From: Pseudomonadota bacterium
Lineage (GTDB): Bacteria; SAR324; XYD2-FULL-50-16; JAHJRI01
Length of the DNA: 5,475 bases
Assembly: GCA_022360105.1 (NCBI GenBank)
Contig: JAKSDL010000774.1
Span: forward strand, 1 to 5,475
Reading direction: 5' to 3'
Shown here: positions 1 through 5,466 of the stretch, piece after piece
Layout: every line of letters begins with the position of its first letter
How positions within the stretch are numbered: position 1 is the stretch's first letter
Translations under genes and position numbers: made by a program
Notes under the pieces: generated by a model
Databases searched by the model: none
What the model was told of the DNA's origin: nothing
The model's input: the letters and a program-made list of their open reading frames with translations, nothing else

Positions 1-2
1 AT

Positions 3-140
3 ACCACAAGAAAAGATGGATTCGGATTTGGTCTGCATAGCTGTGCGAATTACATGCAGGAAATGGGCGCCGCAATTGTAGCTGAAAGCGAAGGCATCAA
101 TAAAGGCGCCACATTCAGTTTGATATTCCCTTTGAAATGA
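3..140 (+). CDS. Sensor histidine kinase, C-terminal end only (partial)
   Basis: Reading frame 3 is open from the window edge to TGA at 138-140 and gives 45 residues. It contains DGFGFGLHSCANYMQEMG, which is the glycine-rich G2 box of the HATPase_c (GHKL) ATP-binding domain. It ends with GATFSLIFPLK, matching the last strand of that domain (GxxFxxxxP). These are the ATP-lid and closing elements of a two-component histidine kinase, which autophosphorylates a histidine and passes the phosphate to a response regulator. The sensor part, the H-box and the N box lie upstream of the window, so its signal and partner cannot be named. The GFGLHS variant is typical of PAS-linked kinases in deltaproteobacteria-like organisms; that is my family recollection, not a search. 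No receiver domain follows, so the protein ends at the kinase core. No partner gene lies downstream on the same strand within 600 bases. Confidence 0.88.
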   Translation, partial: TTRKDGFGFGLHSCANYMQEMGAAIVAESEGINKGATFSLIFPLK

Positions 141-152
141 ACAATTGATTTT

Positions 153-183
153 CCGGCCCGCCAATCTACTGTATGAGGGCCGG
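153..183. other. GC-rich inverted repeat downstream of the kinase gene
   Basis: CCGGCCC at 153-159 pairs perfectly with GGGCCGG at 177-183 across a 17-base loop, starting 12 bases after the kinase stop codon. It sits where a terminator would be expected, but no T-run follows on either strand: the + strand continues CCGGCTCC and the - strand continues AAAATC. It could be a Rho-dependent or 3'-end-stabilising hairpin shared by the kinase gene and the facing small gene. It overlaps an 8-base palindrome, GGCCGGCC, at 178-185. Confidence 0.4.
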
Positions 184-259
184 CCGGCTCCATATCAAGG
201 CTTCTCTGGCCATCACCTCCTCCGCCTTTGGTGAGCCCGACATATTTTGGTGCATTTGA

Positions 260-475
260 TCAGGTTGAGAAGAGGTTTAGAACCCCCAACAAGAATAAAG
301 ACCCGAATAATGTCGCCAGATATAGGATCAACTCCCTTTCTGCCAGGCTGTCCAATACCAGTTTCAGCTTTGTTTTTAATCGGGATTTTTTCTGTGATGC
401 TCTTGTTACCATTTGATTAAATGGTAGAATCCAAAAGTCTATTTTCCAATAGAACACCTTATTCAGTGTATACAT
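260..475 (-). CDS. Small single-span membrane protein of unknown function (71 aa)
   Basis: I do not recognise this protein. It is 71 residues long, from ATG (475-473) to TGA (262-260). The main support for it being real is the ribosome binding site AAAAAGGAG placed 5 bases before the ATG, the same site and spacing used by the large peptidase gene in this window. The protein starts with an aromatic-rich segment (residues 7-19, VFYWKIDFWILPF). A strongly basic stretch follows (residues 25-38, with seven K/R), and then one hydrophobic segment at about residues 49-69 (ELILYLATLFGSLFLLGVLNLF) that ends two residues before the stop. The positive-inside rule predicts a cytoplasmic N-terminus and a membrane-anchored tail. 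The internal ATG at residue 22 has no ribosome binding site, so the longer form is preferred. A perfect 8-bp stem-loop lies inside the frame at 407-426. A shorter open frame on the opposite strand (228-416) lacks comparable support. The function is unknown, and the gene could be lineage-specific. Confidence 0.55.
   Translation of the reverse strand: MYTLNKVFYWKIDFWILPFNQMVTRASQKKSRLKTKLKLVLDSLAERELILYLATLFGSLFLLGVLNLFST
407..426. repeat. Perfect 8-bp hairpin inside the small membrane-protein gene
   Basis: TACCATTT (407-414) and AAATGGTA (419-426) are exact reverse complements separated by GATT. It lies over codons 17-23 of the 71-aa gene and overlaps the internal in-frame ATG at residue 22. 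It is AT-rich, so the RNA stem would be of moderate strength. It could be an operator, a translation-modulating hairpin, or chance in AT-rich DNA. Confidence 0.5.
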
Positions 476-480
476 TGTAG

Positions 481-489
481 CTCCTTTTT
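481..489 (-). promoter_or_regulatory. Ribosome binding site of the 71-aa gene
   Basis: On the - strand the sequence is AAAAAGGAG, then CTACA, then ATG. The GGAG core ends 5 bases from the start codon. This decides the start and is the main reason to treat the short frame as a real gene. Confidence 0.6.
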
Positions 490-507
490 AATTGTTATCT
501 GAGGATA

Positions 508-536
508 ATCATAGCTCAAAATTAAACTTGAATAAA
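508..536 (-). promoter_or_regulatory. Candidate sigma-70-type promoter for the 71-aa gene
   Basis: On the - strand a -10-like TATGAT (508-513, 5 of 6 to consensus) lies 17 bases from a weak -35-like TTTATT (531-536, 3 of 6). Transcription would begin near 501 and give a leader of about 25 bases that carries the ribosome binding site. In AT-rich DNA such matches arise often by chance. Confidence 0.3.
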
Positions 537-717
537 ATAGTCGTTCTGGTAAAAAGGATATGTTAAATGGTAATTTGAATTTGAGAGATCGGACAGGCAT
601 CTTAAATTCGTATGATGGATGGGCGCAGCCAACCCACCGGCGGTTCCACCTCAATATTATTTAATTAAGGACAGTTAACCATCTGGATGTGAGAAGCGAG
701 ACTTGCAGCTTCGAAAA

Positions 718-735
718 AGAATCCCCCGGGGTTCT
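718..735. repeat. GC-rich near-palindrome
   Basis: AGAATCCC and GGGGTTCT flank a two-base centre and pair along their whole length with one G.T wobble. It lies 65 bases before the ATG of the araC-type gene. It could be a regulator site or an internal hairpin of the REP-like unit. No T-run follows, so it is not an intrinsic terminator. Confidence 0.35.
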
Positions 736-752
736 GACAGATGGCTCACGTT

Positions 753-774
753 GATGGGTAACTAGTTATCCATC
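753..774. repeat. 22-base near-perfect palindrome centred on CTAG
   Basis: The half-sites GATGG(G)TAACT and AGTTA(T)CCATC are complementary at every position except a G.T wobble at the sixth base. The centre is CTAG at 762-765. It ends 25 bases before the ATG at 800 and 10 before the alternative TTG at 785. Its size suits a dimeric repressor operator, but its sequence also matches the REP-like family noted for the surrounding 169 bp. I favour the REP reading. Confidence 0.45.
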
Positions 775-799
775 CTACAATCAATTGAAACACCGGCCA

Positions 800-1702
800 A
801 TGAAACCGAACACTCATAAATATATCCTCAAGAATGTCACTAAAGATGCAGAATCTTGCTTAAACAAAAATGTAATTAACGTATCCAGATCAATTGGGAA
901 TTCCGGTGATTGGATTGGTTGTGGTTTTATCGATAAAACCGGTATGGAAACAGATCACGAATCCATACAATTCCCATTTTACTCGCTGGTTTATGTGGTG
1001 AAGGGCAGTGGTGAATACAGAGATGAAAATGGAAGGTCCCACTCCTTGTCGCGGGGGAGCGCATTTCAAAGAAGACCGGGCATGGTTCATTCTACCTATA
1101 TCGATCCCAAGCAAACCTGGAATGAATATTATATCGATTTCAATACTGAATTCTATGACAAGCTCACGGCAATCGGTTTGTTGGAAAACGATAAACCAGT
1201 CTACCAGGTGGCACCTGATCGCTCCATCGTGGCTGAATTTGAGAATCTGATGCGATTGTTGGATCAAAGCAGTGAGAAGAAACTTCCTGATGTATCCCTT
1301 ATGTTTCTGGGATTTGTGCGCGACCTTATCAACCAGGGGAACCTTGCCAACCAAGACCGAGAAATCAATGACATGGTGGAAAAGAGTTGCCTGGACTTCA
1401 ACATGAGCCTGGATCAACGCCTTGATTTAAAGGAATATTGTAAGCAAAACGGTTGGGGATACGAATCCTTTCGTAAATCGTTCAAAAGCAGCATCGGCAT
1501 ATCGCCCGTTAAATATATTGTAAGAAGAAGACTGGACGAAGCCTGCCGATTGTTAAGATCTACCGACCTGAGAATTTCGGAGATCTCGGTGAACCTTGGA
1601 TACAAATCTCAATATGAGTTTTCCAATCAGTTTAAAAGACAATTCGGGGTCTTCCCAAAGCATTTTCGGGATGGAACGGAGAACAATCCGGAGAGGAACT
1701 AA
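800..1702 (+). CDS. AraC/XylS-family transcriptional regulator
   Basis: This DNA-binding regulator has 300 residues from ATG 800, or 305 if it starts at TTG 785; the numbering here uses the longer form. About residues 45-185 form a cupin-like effector domain of the AraC_binding type, visible in YSLVYVVKGSGEYRDENG, the LSRGSAFQRRPGMVH turn, and WNEYYIDF. The AraC DNA-binding domain, with two helix-turn-helix units, covers about 212-296. The first unit is around LKEYCKQNGWGYESFRKSFKSSIGISPVKYI, and the second is RISEISVNLGYKSQYEFSNQFKRQFGVFPKHFR. Signature GISP and the final P-x-x-F-R are present, and both domains look intact at the usual family length. Neither possible start has a Shine-Dalgarno sequence, so the N-terminus is uncertain by five residues. 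The ligand is unknown; a cupin domain of this type often binds a sugar or small metabolite. The gene converges on the peptidase gene, and co-function cannot be inferred. Confidence 0.9.
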   Translation: MKPNTHKYILKNVTKDAESCLNKNVINVSRSIGNSGDWIGCGFIDKTGMETDHESIQFPFYSLVYVVKGSGEYRDENGRSHSLSRGSAFQRRPGMVHSTYIDPKQTWNEYYIDFNTEFYDKLTAIGLLENDKPVYQVAPDRSIVAEFENLMRLLDQSSEKKLPDVSLMFLGFVRDLINQGNLANQDREINDMVEKSCLDFNMSLDQRLDLKEYCKQNGWGYESFRKSFKSSIGISPVKYIVRRRLDEACRLLRSTDLRISEISVNLGYKSQYEFSNQFKRQFGVFPKHFRDGTENNPERN

Positions 1703-1724
1703 AAAGGCCCCCAAAGGAGGCCTT
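1701..1724 (-). terminator. Rho-independent terminator of the M14 peptidase gene
   Basis: AAGGCC (1704-1709) pairs perfectly with GGCCTT (1719-1724), and an inner CC/GG pair follows one mismatch, closing on AAA. Read on the - strand, the stem is followed by TTTTT, the U-tract of an intrinsic terminator. It starts 23 bases after the peptidase stop codon. On the + strand the stem is followed by AAGGAG, so it should stop the araC-type transcript poorly, although the hairpin begins 1 base after that gene's stop. The U-tract uses bases of the regulator's TAA region, so the two genes share this 45-base gap. Confidence 0.75.
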
Positions 1725-1747
1725 AAGGAGATATTTAACGGATTAAT

Positions 1748-4700
1748 CTACAATCCGAAGTAATCCAGGATTTTATCGATAAGAGCGTTTCTGGTTGCTT
1801 CGTTATCGATAGCCTCAAAACCGAATCCCATATAAACGGTATCTTCGGTTCTGATGACGGGACCTTCCTGGAATCCTGTTCCTGCCAAATGTTGCCAGTT
1901 ATTAGGAGCGCTGCTGCCCGGGGCCGTATCCGGTGTCCAGCTTCCCAACCCGGTTTCGAAATCCTCAACCGGTTGACCTGCAATCGCAACGTCGTCCAGG
2001 AATACTCCCAAACCTTGAGTTCCCCAGTCACTGGCGTAGGTGATGGAAATTTCAACTTCTTTGCCGGCCCATGCAGTCAGATCCATTTCAAACTGATGCC
2101 AACCACCGCTGTTACCTGTAATACCATTCCAGGTGCCTGTTGTTCCGGTAGGATTACAATCAGCATCCATGTAATGAGCCAGGAACGGATTTATTTCGTC
2201 CACCCAACCGGAGGTGCAGCTTTCACCTGTATTAGTGGTAGTCGCACCATTGGCATCCGGCAGGGTTGTCCAGTTATCGGTTCCCACTTCATGAATTTCT
2301 ACAAATGCATAATCCCAGTCGGGTTCTATGTCATAAGAAGCCCAGAATGTCAGGGTTGGAGTACCTGCAGGCAGGGTTACCGTTCTGATCAGCCTTTTGT
2401 AACTCGAATCGGCAGTTTGGCTATAAACATAATACGAACCGGAATGAGGGTCGTAAGGTCCTTCAGTTCTGTCGTACTTTGCTGAGATATTAGTTTCAAA
2501 GTGGGGCAAGAAATCACCGGTTGCCAGGAAAGTGTCAGCAGTATGCTGATTATTGGCACCGTCACCACCTGAAATATTGAAGGTTAAGCCACCGAGAATA
2601 GGATCGCCATCGATTCCTTTAACTGCGAATGGTACATCACCTGCCCCCATTCCACCGCCTTCGACGTGCTTGAAAGCACCGAGGTAATACTGGGTGAAAT
2701 CATCGGAGAACAATCCGTAAACAGCGGATAACCAGGCCAGATCCTGACCGGTAGCCAACAGTTTACCTTTTTCATAGTTAATGAAATCCCGAACTGCGAG
2801 AGTTATGTCCTGATGAGCTTCAAAACCAGGATTGGTAATAGCATAGTCATCACCCGAATACCAGATCACTGCTTTGTAATGGGACAGAACTTCCAGGTTG
2901 GATGGTGCTGTGCCCTGTGCATCAACATCATAGACATCATAGCTGTATCCGGCTGCATCCAAAGCCGCCGTGTAGAAACCCAGGTAATTGGGTTCGGTGT
3001 TATTGGCGTATTCCGGATAATTTCCGGTATAATCTTCAGCAGCCAGGATTAATACATCAGCACCTGTTGCCTTGGATACTGTGTATGTAAAGGGACCGAG
3101 TTCCGTTTTACCATGCTTGATGCGGTAAGTAACAATGCTTCCATCTGACTGTCCGCGAACTGTTGCGCGTAATCTGTCAAAGTACTTACCGGATTTCTCG
3201 TTATAATATTCGCCACGTTCCCAGCGAAAAAAGCCTCTTCTTTCTCTCCCGCCATCAACGGAGTAATACAGCTTCGGCCACTTCTTGCAACGTTTGCAGG
3301 CAAGAACTTCGATCTGTTGCTTGGTTCCCCATGATTGGGAAATGGGCGTATGGTAAACATCCGTAACTTCAATACCAACCGGAGAAACAGGATGTGCCGG
3401 ATCTTTGGCACTTTCGGCAACGGAAAGGGCGAAATTCAGGTTATCTTCAAACACTGTTTGAACCATCCCTTCATCATCCGGGAATTCAAAACCGTAGGCA
3501 TTACCGTCTGCATCTTCACCCAGGGTCAGTTCCACGGTGTAGGAAGGAATCTTCAATGCGCCATAGGTCCATTCGGTAAAATCACCATTGGTTGGATAAA
3601 GATCCGCACCCGGGCCAGGGTCATACCCCTGGTTTAGAATACTGTCCCAAATCGCCGGGTTCTCATCTGTTCCAGCCTGGGCGACAAAAATTGGATCATC
3701 GTTGGAGGTTGTTTTCACCTGCCAGCCCCATGGATATAGAATCAGGTTGCTGTACGTATGATAGGAAACAACAAACTTAAAACGATGGTGCTTGATGAAT
3801 TTGATTAAATGCCGAGTTTCAGGCTCTGAAGCGGGAGAAGGTCCCCTGTAGGTTGCGCTGGTGATTTGCGGGCTGGAACCTTCATCATCCAACCCCCAAC
3901 GTTCCGGGAAGTTTCTGTTAAGATCTACACCGTCGTTTCCGGTGATGACACCATCACCGTCATTGTCGGCGAGGTTCTTTCTCCAGAGTCTTTCGTCGGT
4001 AAAGGTGTACTCATATCCATCCGGGTTGGCTATAGGTACGATCCAAACCTGAACCGAATCCAGCAGATCCGTAACTCTCTGGATAGTACCGTAACCGGAA
4101 GCCAGGTACTTAACCAAGCGAATACCCATTTCTGCAGCAACCCACTCGCGAGCATGATGGGTTGCTACAAACAGGACTTCAGGTCTTCTGAAACGGCGAT
4201 CATTATCGTCATCATCGTCATCTTCGTCGTCGTCATCATCGTCATCCCGATGCCATTTTTTGGGTCCGGTTAAACGAACAGCAATCAGCGGTCGATTTTG
4301 AATACTGTGACCAAAAGTCTCAAGCTTGACAATATCCGGGTAATCCTCAGCTACTTTTAGTATCTGATCGTGCATTCCCAAACCGGGCTCATCAAAACTG
4401 TGATAAACCGTTTCATTCGCAGCGGCACTTTTCTGAGATAAAGAGCGAAGCTGAGTTTTGGGTTGATAGGGAGGTACGTCTTCCACCGTGTATCCCAATG
4501 CTTTTAACTTCTTTAAGTCTTTATCGGTTACAACCGCATCAACACGGAATTTAAACAGGGATTTGTCTACTGCCTTGACCTGTTTGATGGCGGCAATATC
4601 CAGTCCCATTTTTCTTAGTTTTAAGATCGACTGCTCAGTGGTCGTATAAACCTTGACCATCTTCAGGGTGTTTTTCCCTTTTGCCAACACTGTTACAGAG

Positions 4701-4777
4701 CTACCTATAACTAGCATTGGAATCATTACAGCGAAGAGAAGAATTCTCATTGGCCTTGATTGTAAAGAAAGACTCAT
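1748..4777 (-). CDS. Secreted M14-family zinc carboxypeptidase, multidomain
   Basis: This 1009-residue exopeptidase should remove C-terminal residues from peptides outside the cytoplasm. Residues 1-32 are a signal peptide: R8/R11, a hydrophobic core, and a likely V-L-A cut after A32. About 33-125 is a Lys-rich propeptide. About 125-457 is the M14 catalytic domain. By alignment to bovine carboxypeptidase A, zinc ligands are H208, E211 (THHAREW) and H340 (SYHTYS), substrate-carboxylate residues are R266 (LWRKN) and N287-R288 (VDLNRNF), Y394 matches Tyr248, and E416 (YTVELT) is the catalytic glutamate. About 466-568 is a beta-sandwich (LYYSVDGGRERRG...FTYTV). About 572-755 is an amidotransferase/ThuA-like alpha/beta fold, then an immune-inhibitor-A/MAM-like beta domain at about 756-935. 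The tail (YMGFGFEAIDNEATRNALIDKIL) looks like the end of the alpha/beta fold. The start is fixed by GGAG 5 bases upstream. Oddities are an Asp tract at 178-193 and an EF-hand-like loop at 271-282. It is transcribed alone. Confidence 0.95.
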   Translation of the reverse strand: MSLSLQSRPMRILLFAVMIPMLVIGSSVTVLAKGKNTLKMVKVYTTTEQSILKLRKMGLDIAAIKQVKAVDKSLFKFRVDAVVTDKDLKKLKALGYTVEDVPPYQPKTQLRSLSQKSAAANETVYHSFDEPGLGMHDQILKVAEDYPDIVKLETFGHSIQNRPLIAVRLTGPKKWHRDDDDDDDEDDDDDDNDRRFRRPEVLFVATHHAREWVAAEMGIRLVKYLASGYGTIQRVTDLLDSVQVWIVPIANPDGYEYTFTDERLWRKNLADNDGDGVITGNDGVDLNRNFPERWGLDDEGSSPQITSATYRGPSPASEPETRHLIKFIKHHRFKFVVSYHTYSNLILYPWGWQVKTTSNDDPIFVAQAGTDENPAIWDSILNQGYDPGPGADLYPTNGDFTEWTYGALKIPSYTVELTLGEDADGNAYGFEFPDDEGMVQTVFEDNLNFALSVAESAKDPAHPVSPVGIEVTDVYHTPISQSWGTKQQIEVLACKRCKKWPKLYYSVDGGRERRGFFRWERGEYYNEKSGKYFDRLRATVRGQSDGSIVTYRIKHGKTELGPFTYTVSKATGADVLILAAEDYTGNYPEYANNTEPNYLGFYTAALDAAGYSYDVYDVDAQGTAPSNLEVLSHYKAVIWYSGDDYAITNPGFEAHQDITLAVRDFINYEKGKLLATGQDLAWLSAVYGLFSDDFTQYYLGAFKHVEGGGMGAGDVPFAVKGIDGDPILGGLTFNISGGDGANNQHTADTFLATGDFLPHFETNISAKYDRTEGPYDPHSGSYYVYSQTADSSYKRLIRTVTLPAGTPTLTFWASYDIEPDWDYAFVEIHEVGTDNWTTLPDANGATTTNTGESCTSGWVDEINPFLAHYMDADCNPTGTTGTWNGITGNSGGWHQFEMDLTAWAGKEVEISITYASDWGTQGLGVFLDDVAIAGQPVEDFETGLGSWTPDTAPGSSAPNNWQHLAGTGFQEGPVIRTEDTVYMGFGFEAIDNEATRNALIDKILDYFGL
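4199..4246 (-). repeat. GAT/GAC tract encoding an Asp run in the peptidase
   Basis: Sixteen consecutive codons encode residues 178-193: fourteen Asp, one Glu (185) and one Asn (192). They lie between GPKKWHR and RRFRRPEVLFVATHHAR, so the tract is a loop between two core strands, about 15 residues before the zinc ligand H208. Basic clusters flank it on both sides. Codons mix GAT and GAC irregularly, so it is an imperfect trinucleotide repeat and not a pure microsatellite. Acidic runs of this kind can bind calcium or act as spacers; which applies here is not shown by the sequence. Confidence 0.9.
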
Positions 4778-4782
4778 AAATG

Positions 4783-4790
4783 CTCCTTTT
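4783..4790 (-). promoter_or_regulatory. Ribosome binding site of the M14 peptidase gene
   Basis: The - strand reads AAAAGGAG, then CATTT, then ATG at 4777. A strong core with a 5-base spacer fixes the first methionine over the internal Met10. The long A-run before GGAG should keep the site unpaired. Confidence 0.8.
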
Positions 4791-4881
4791 TTTGGGGTTA
4801 TTGGTAAATGGTGTGTAACCCTTACAAACTACGCTGAAGCTTTTTATTTTTCAAACAGAAATTAAAAAAACAGGTCTTTTT

Positions 4882-4910
4882 ATTATTAAAATGGTTGTAC
4901 CTTTCTTCAA
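4882..4910 (-). promoter_or_regulatory. Candidate sigma-70-type promoter for the M14 gene
   Basis: On the - strand, TTGAAG (4905-4910, 4 of 6 to the -35 consensus) and AATAAT (4882-4887, 5 of 6 to the -10 consensus) are 17 bases apart. Transcription would start near 4875 and leave a leader of about 98 bases. Several other weak pairs exist in this AT-rich stretch, so this is only the best by eye. Confidence 0.35.
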
Positions 4911-5296
4911 ATAATTTCTTTGAAACCTCTATTTTCAATTATGGAGAAATAGAATCTATTTATCGCAAAATTAGGATAAATTGAGTGGATTGAATATCAT
5001 TGAAAATCGCAATTGTTAGATTAAGAAGTTGACCCGACGGATAAGTTTGAAAAAAGCCAAACTGTTTCAAAACATTATTTATGAAGCGATTTCCTTGATA
5101 TCTCTTCAACTGTAGGGAAGCAGTTTTGTTTGTTTTTATTCGGCTGTAAATCGACGGTAAGATGTTTTGGCAGGTTGGTTTTTTTCGATAATTCAAGACT
5201 ATCAACTTGAGGAATAATTCACATCTTTGATTGAATTTCAATATTTTTATTTTATCACTCAAGTTTCGCACCTGTTTTTGCAGTAGACGATTTATA

Positions 5297-5309
5297 TGGT
5301 GTAACACCA
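5297..5309. repeat. Short hairpin TGGTG-TAA-CACCA
   Basis: A 5-bp perfect stem with a 3-base loop marks the boundary between the AT-rich segment and the AGCT-rich repeat cluster. No U-tract follows on the + strand. Confidence 0.3.
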
Positions 5310-5337
5310 CCATCAGCTATTCAGTGAAAAGCCTTTG

Positions 5338-5460
5338 GCTATTAGCGATCAGCTGCTAGCTTTGATACGACTCGCTTCGCTCCATTATTTGGTGTATTCA
5401 TGTAAACGTACCGAAGGTGCTCAGTTTAAAGCTAAAAGCTAACTGCCGGTAGCGAATAGC
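5338..5460. repeat. AGCT-rich inverted repeat pair (26 bp arms)
   Basis: The 26 bases at 5338-5363, starting GCTATTAGCG, match the reverse complement of 5435-5460 in 20 of 26 positions. The 71 bases between the arms include the small palindromic TCGCTTCGCT and no gene. Such AGCT-word repeats occur between genes in several proteobacterial genomes, as I recall. The unit may extend past the right edge of the window. It could be a non-autonomous element or a REP-type cluster. Confidence 0.5.
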
Positions 5461-5466
5461 TTTTAG
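5432..5466. repeat. Strong 10-bp stem-loop at the window end
   Basis: CTAAAAGCTA (5432-5441) is the exact reverse complement of TAGCTTTTAG (5457-5466). Inside the 15-base loop, CTGCCGGTAG is self-complementary except for a G.T pair, so the structure could stack into a long hairpin. It could serve as a terminator-like end for a gene beyond the edge, though no clean T-run follows, or as the core of the repeat pair. Confidence 0.55.

Larger units (their letters stand above)
610..778. repeat. REP-like inverted pair (about 169 bp)
   Basis: GTATGATGGAT at 610-620 and the reverse complement of 768-778 (GTAGGATGGAT) match in 10 of 11 bases, so the unit is bounded by inverted termini. The left end continues as GGGCGCAGCCAACCCACC, an imperfect hairpin with a GC core. 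The right end is part of a 22-base near-palindrome (753-774). A GATGGGT...CCATCCTAC arrangement with a variable loop resembles REP-type intergenic repeats that I recall from many proteobacteria. Between the ends lie GAAGC/GCTTC (693-697/708-712) and a stem around CCCCCGGGG (718-735). No transposase is present and no clear target duplication flanks it. Confidence 0.45.
476..799. other. Divergent intergenic region, small membrane protein / araC-type gene
   Basis: About 320 bases separate the two divergent starts. The left third is AT-rich and holds the ribosome binding site and candidate promoter of the 71-aa gene. From 610 to 778 the composition rises in GC and shows several inverted repeats that resemble REP-type elements. 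For the regulator, TACAAT at 776-781 looks like a -10 box, but the best -35-like hexamer (TTGATG, 751-756) is 19 bases away. No promoter for that gene is convincing. Confidence 0.5.

Noticed and set aside
166..213. 15-residue - strand frame after GGAGGAGG
   Set aside because: The purine-rich box is only 2 bases from the ATG, too close for normal initiation, and the peptide is tiny.
228..416. 62-codon + strand frame opposite the small membrane protein
   Set aside because: It is antisense to the 71-aa gene, lacks a ribosome binding site and has no motif.
463..654. 63-codon open frame on the - strand
   Set aside because: It starts inside the REP-like sequence, overlaps the ribosome binding site and start of the better-supported 71-aa gene, and shows no motif.
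560..664. 34-codon open frame on the + strand after AAAAAGG
   Set aside because: It is very short, the AAGG is only 3 bases from the ATG, and its second half (DGWAQPTHRR) is just the translation of the REP-like repeat.
890..1417. 175-codon open frame on the - strand inside the regulator
   Set aside because: It is antisense to a well-supported AraC family gene, has no ribosome binding site that I could see, and its protein shows no recognisable motif.
1889..2485. 198-codon open frame on the + strand
   Set aside because: It is wholly antisense to the peptidase gene, whose frame matches known domains throughout; the translation is low-complexity and unlike a folded protein.
3866..4273. 135-codon open frame on the + strand ending in an Ile/Val-rich run that looks like a membrane span
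   Set aside because: The apparent span is the antisense reading of the GAT/GAC Asp tract, so it is an artefact of the repeat.
5108..5140. AACTG/CAGTT hairpin followed by a T-rich run, like a + strand terminator
   Set aside because: The stem is only 5 bp with an 8-base loop, the T-run is interrupted, and no + strand gene lies upstream that it would serve.
4960..5313. 117-codon open frame on the - strand
   Set aside because: It has no Shine-Dalgarno before the ATG, very few acidic residues, AT-driven composition and no motif; its start lies in the boundary hairpin. A decayed gene remains possible.
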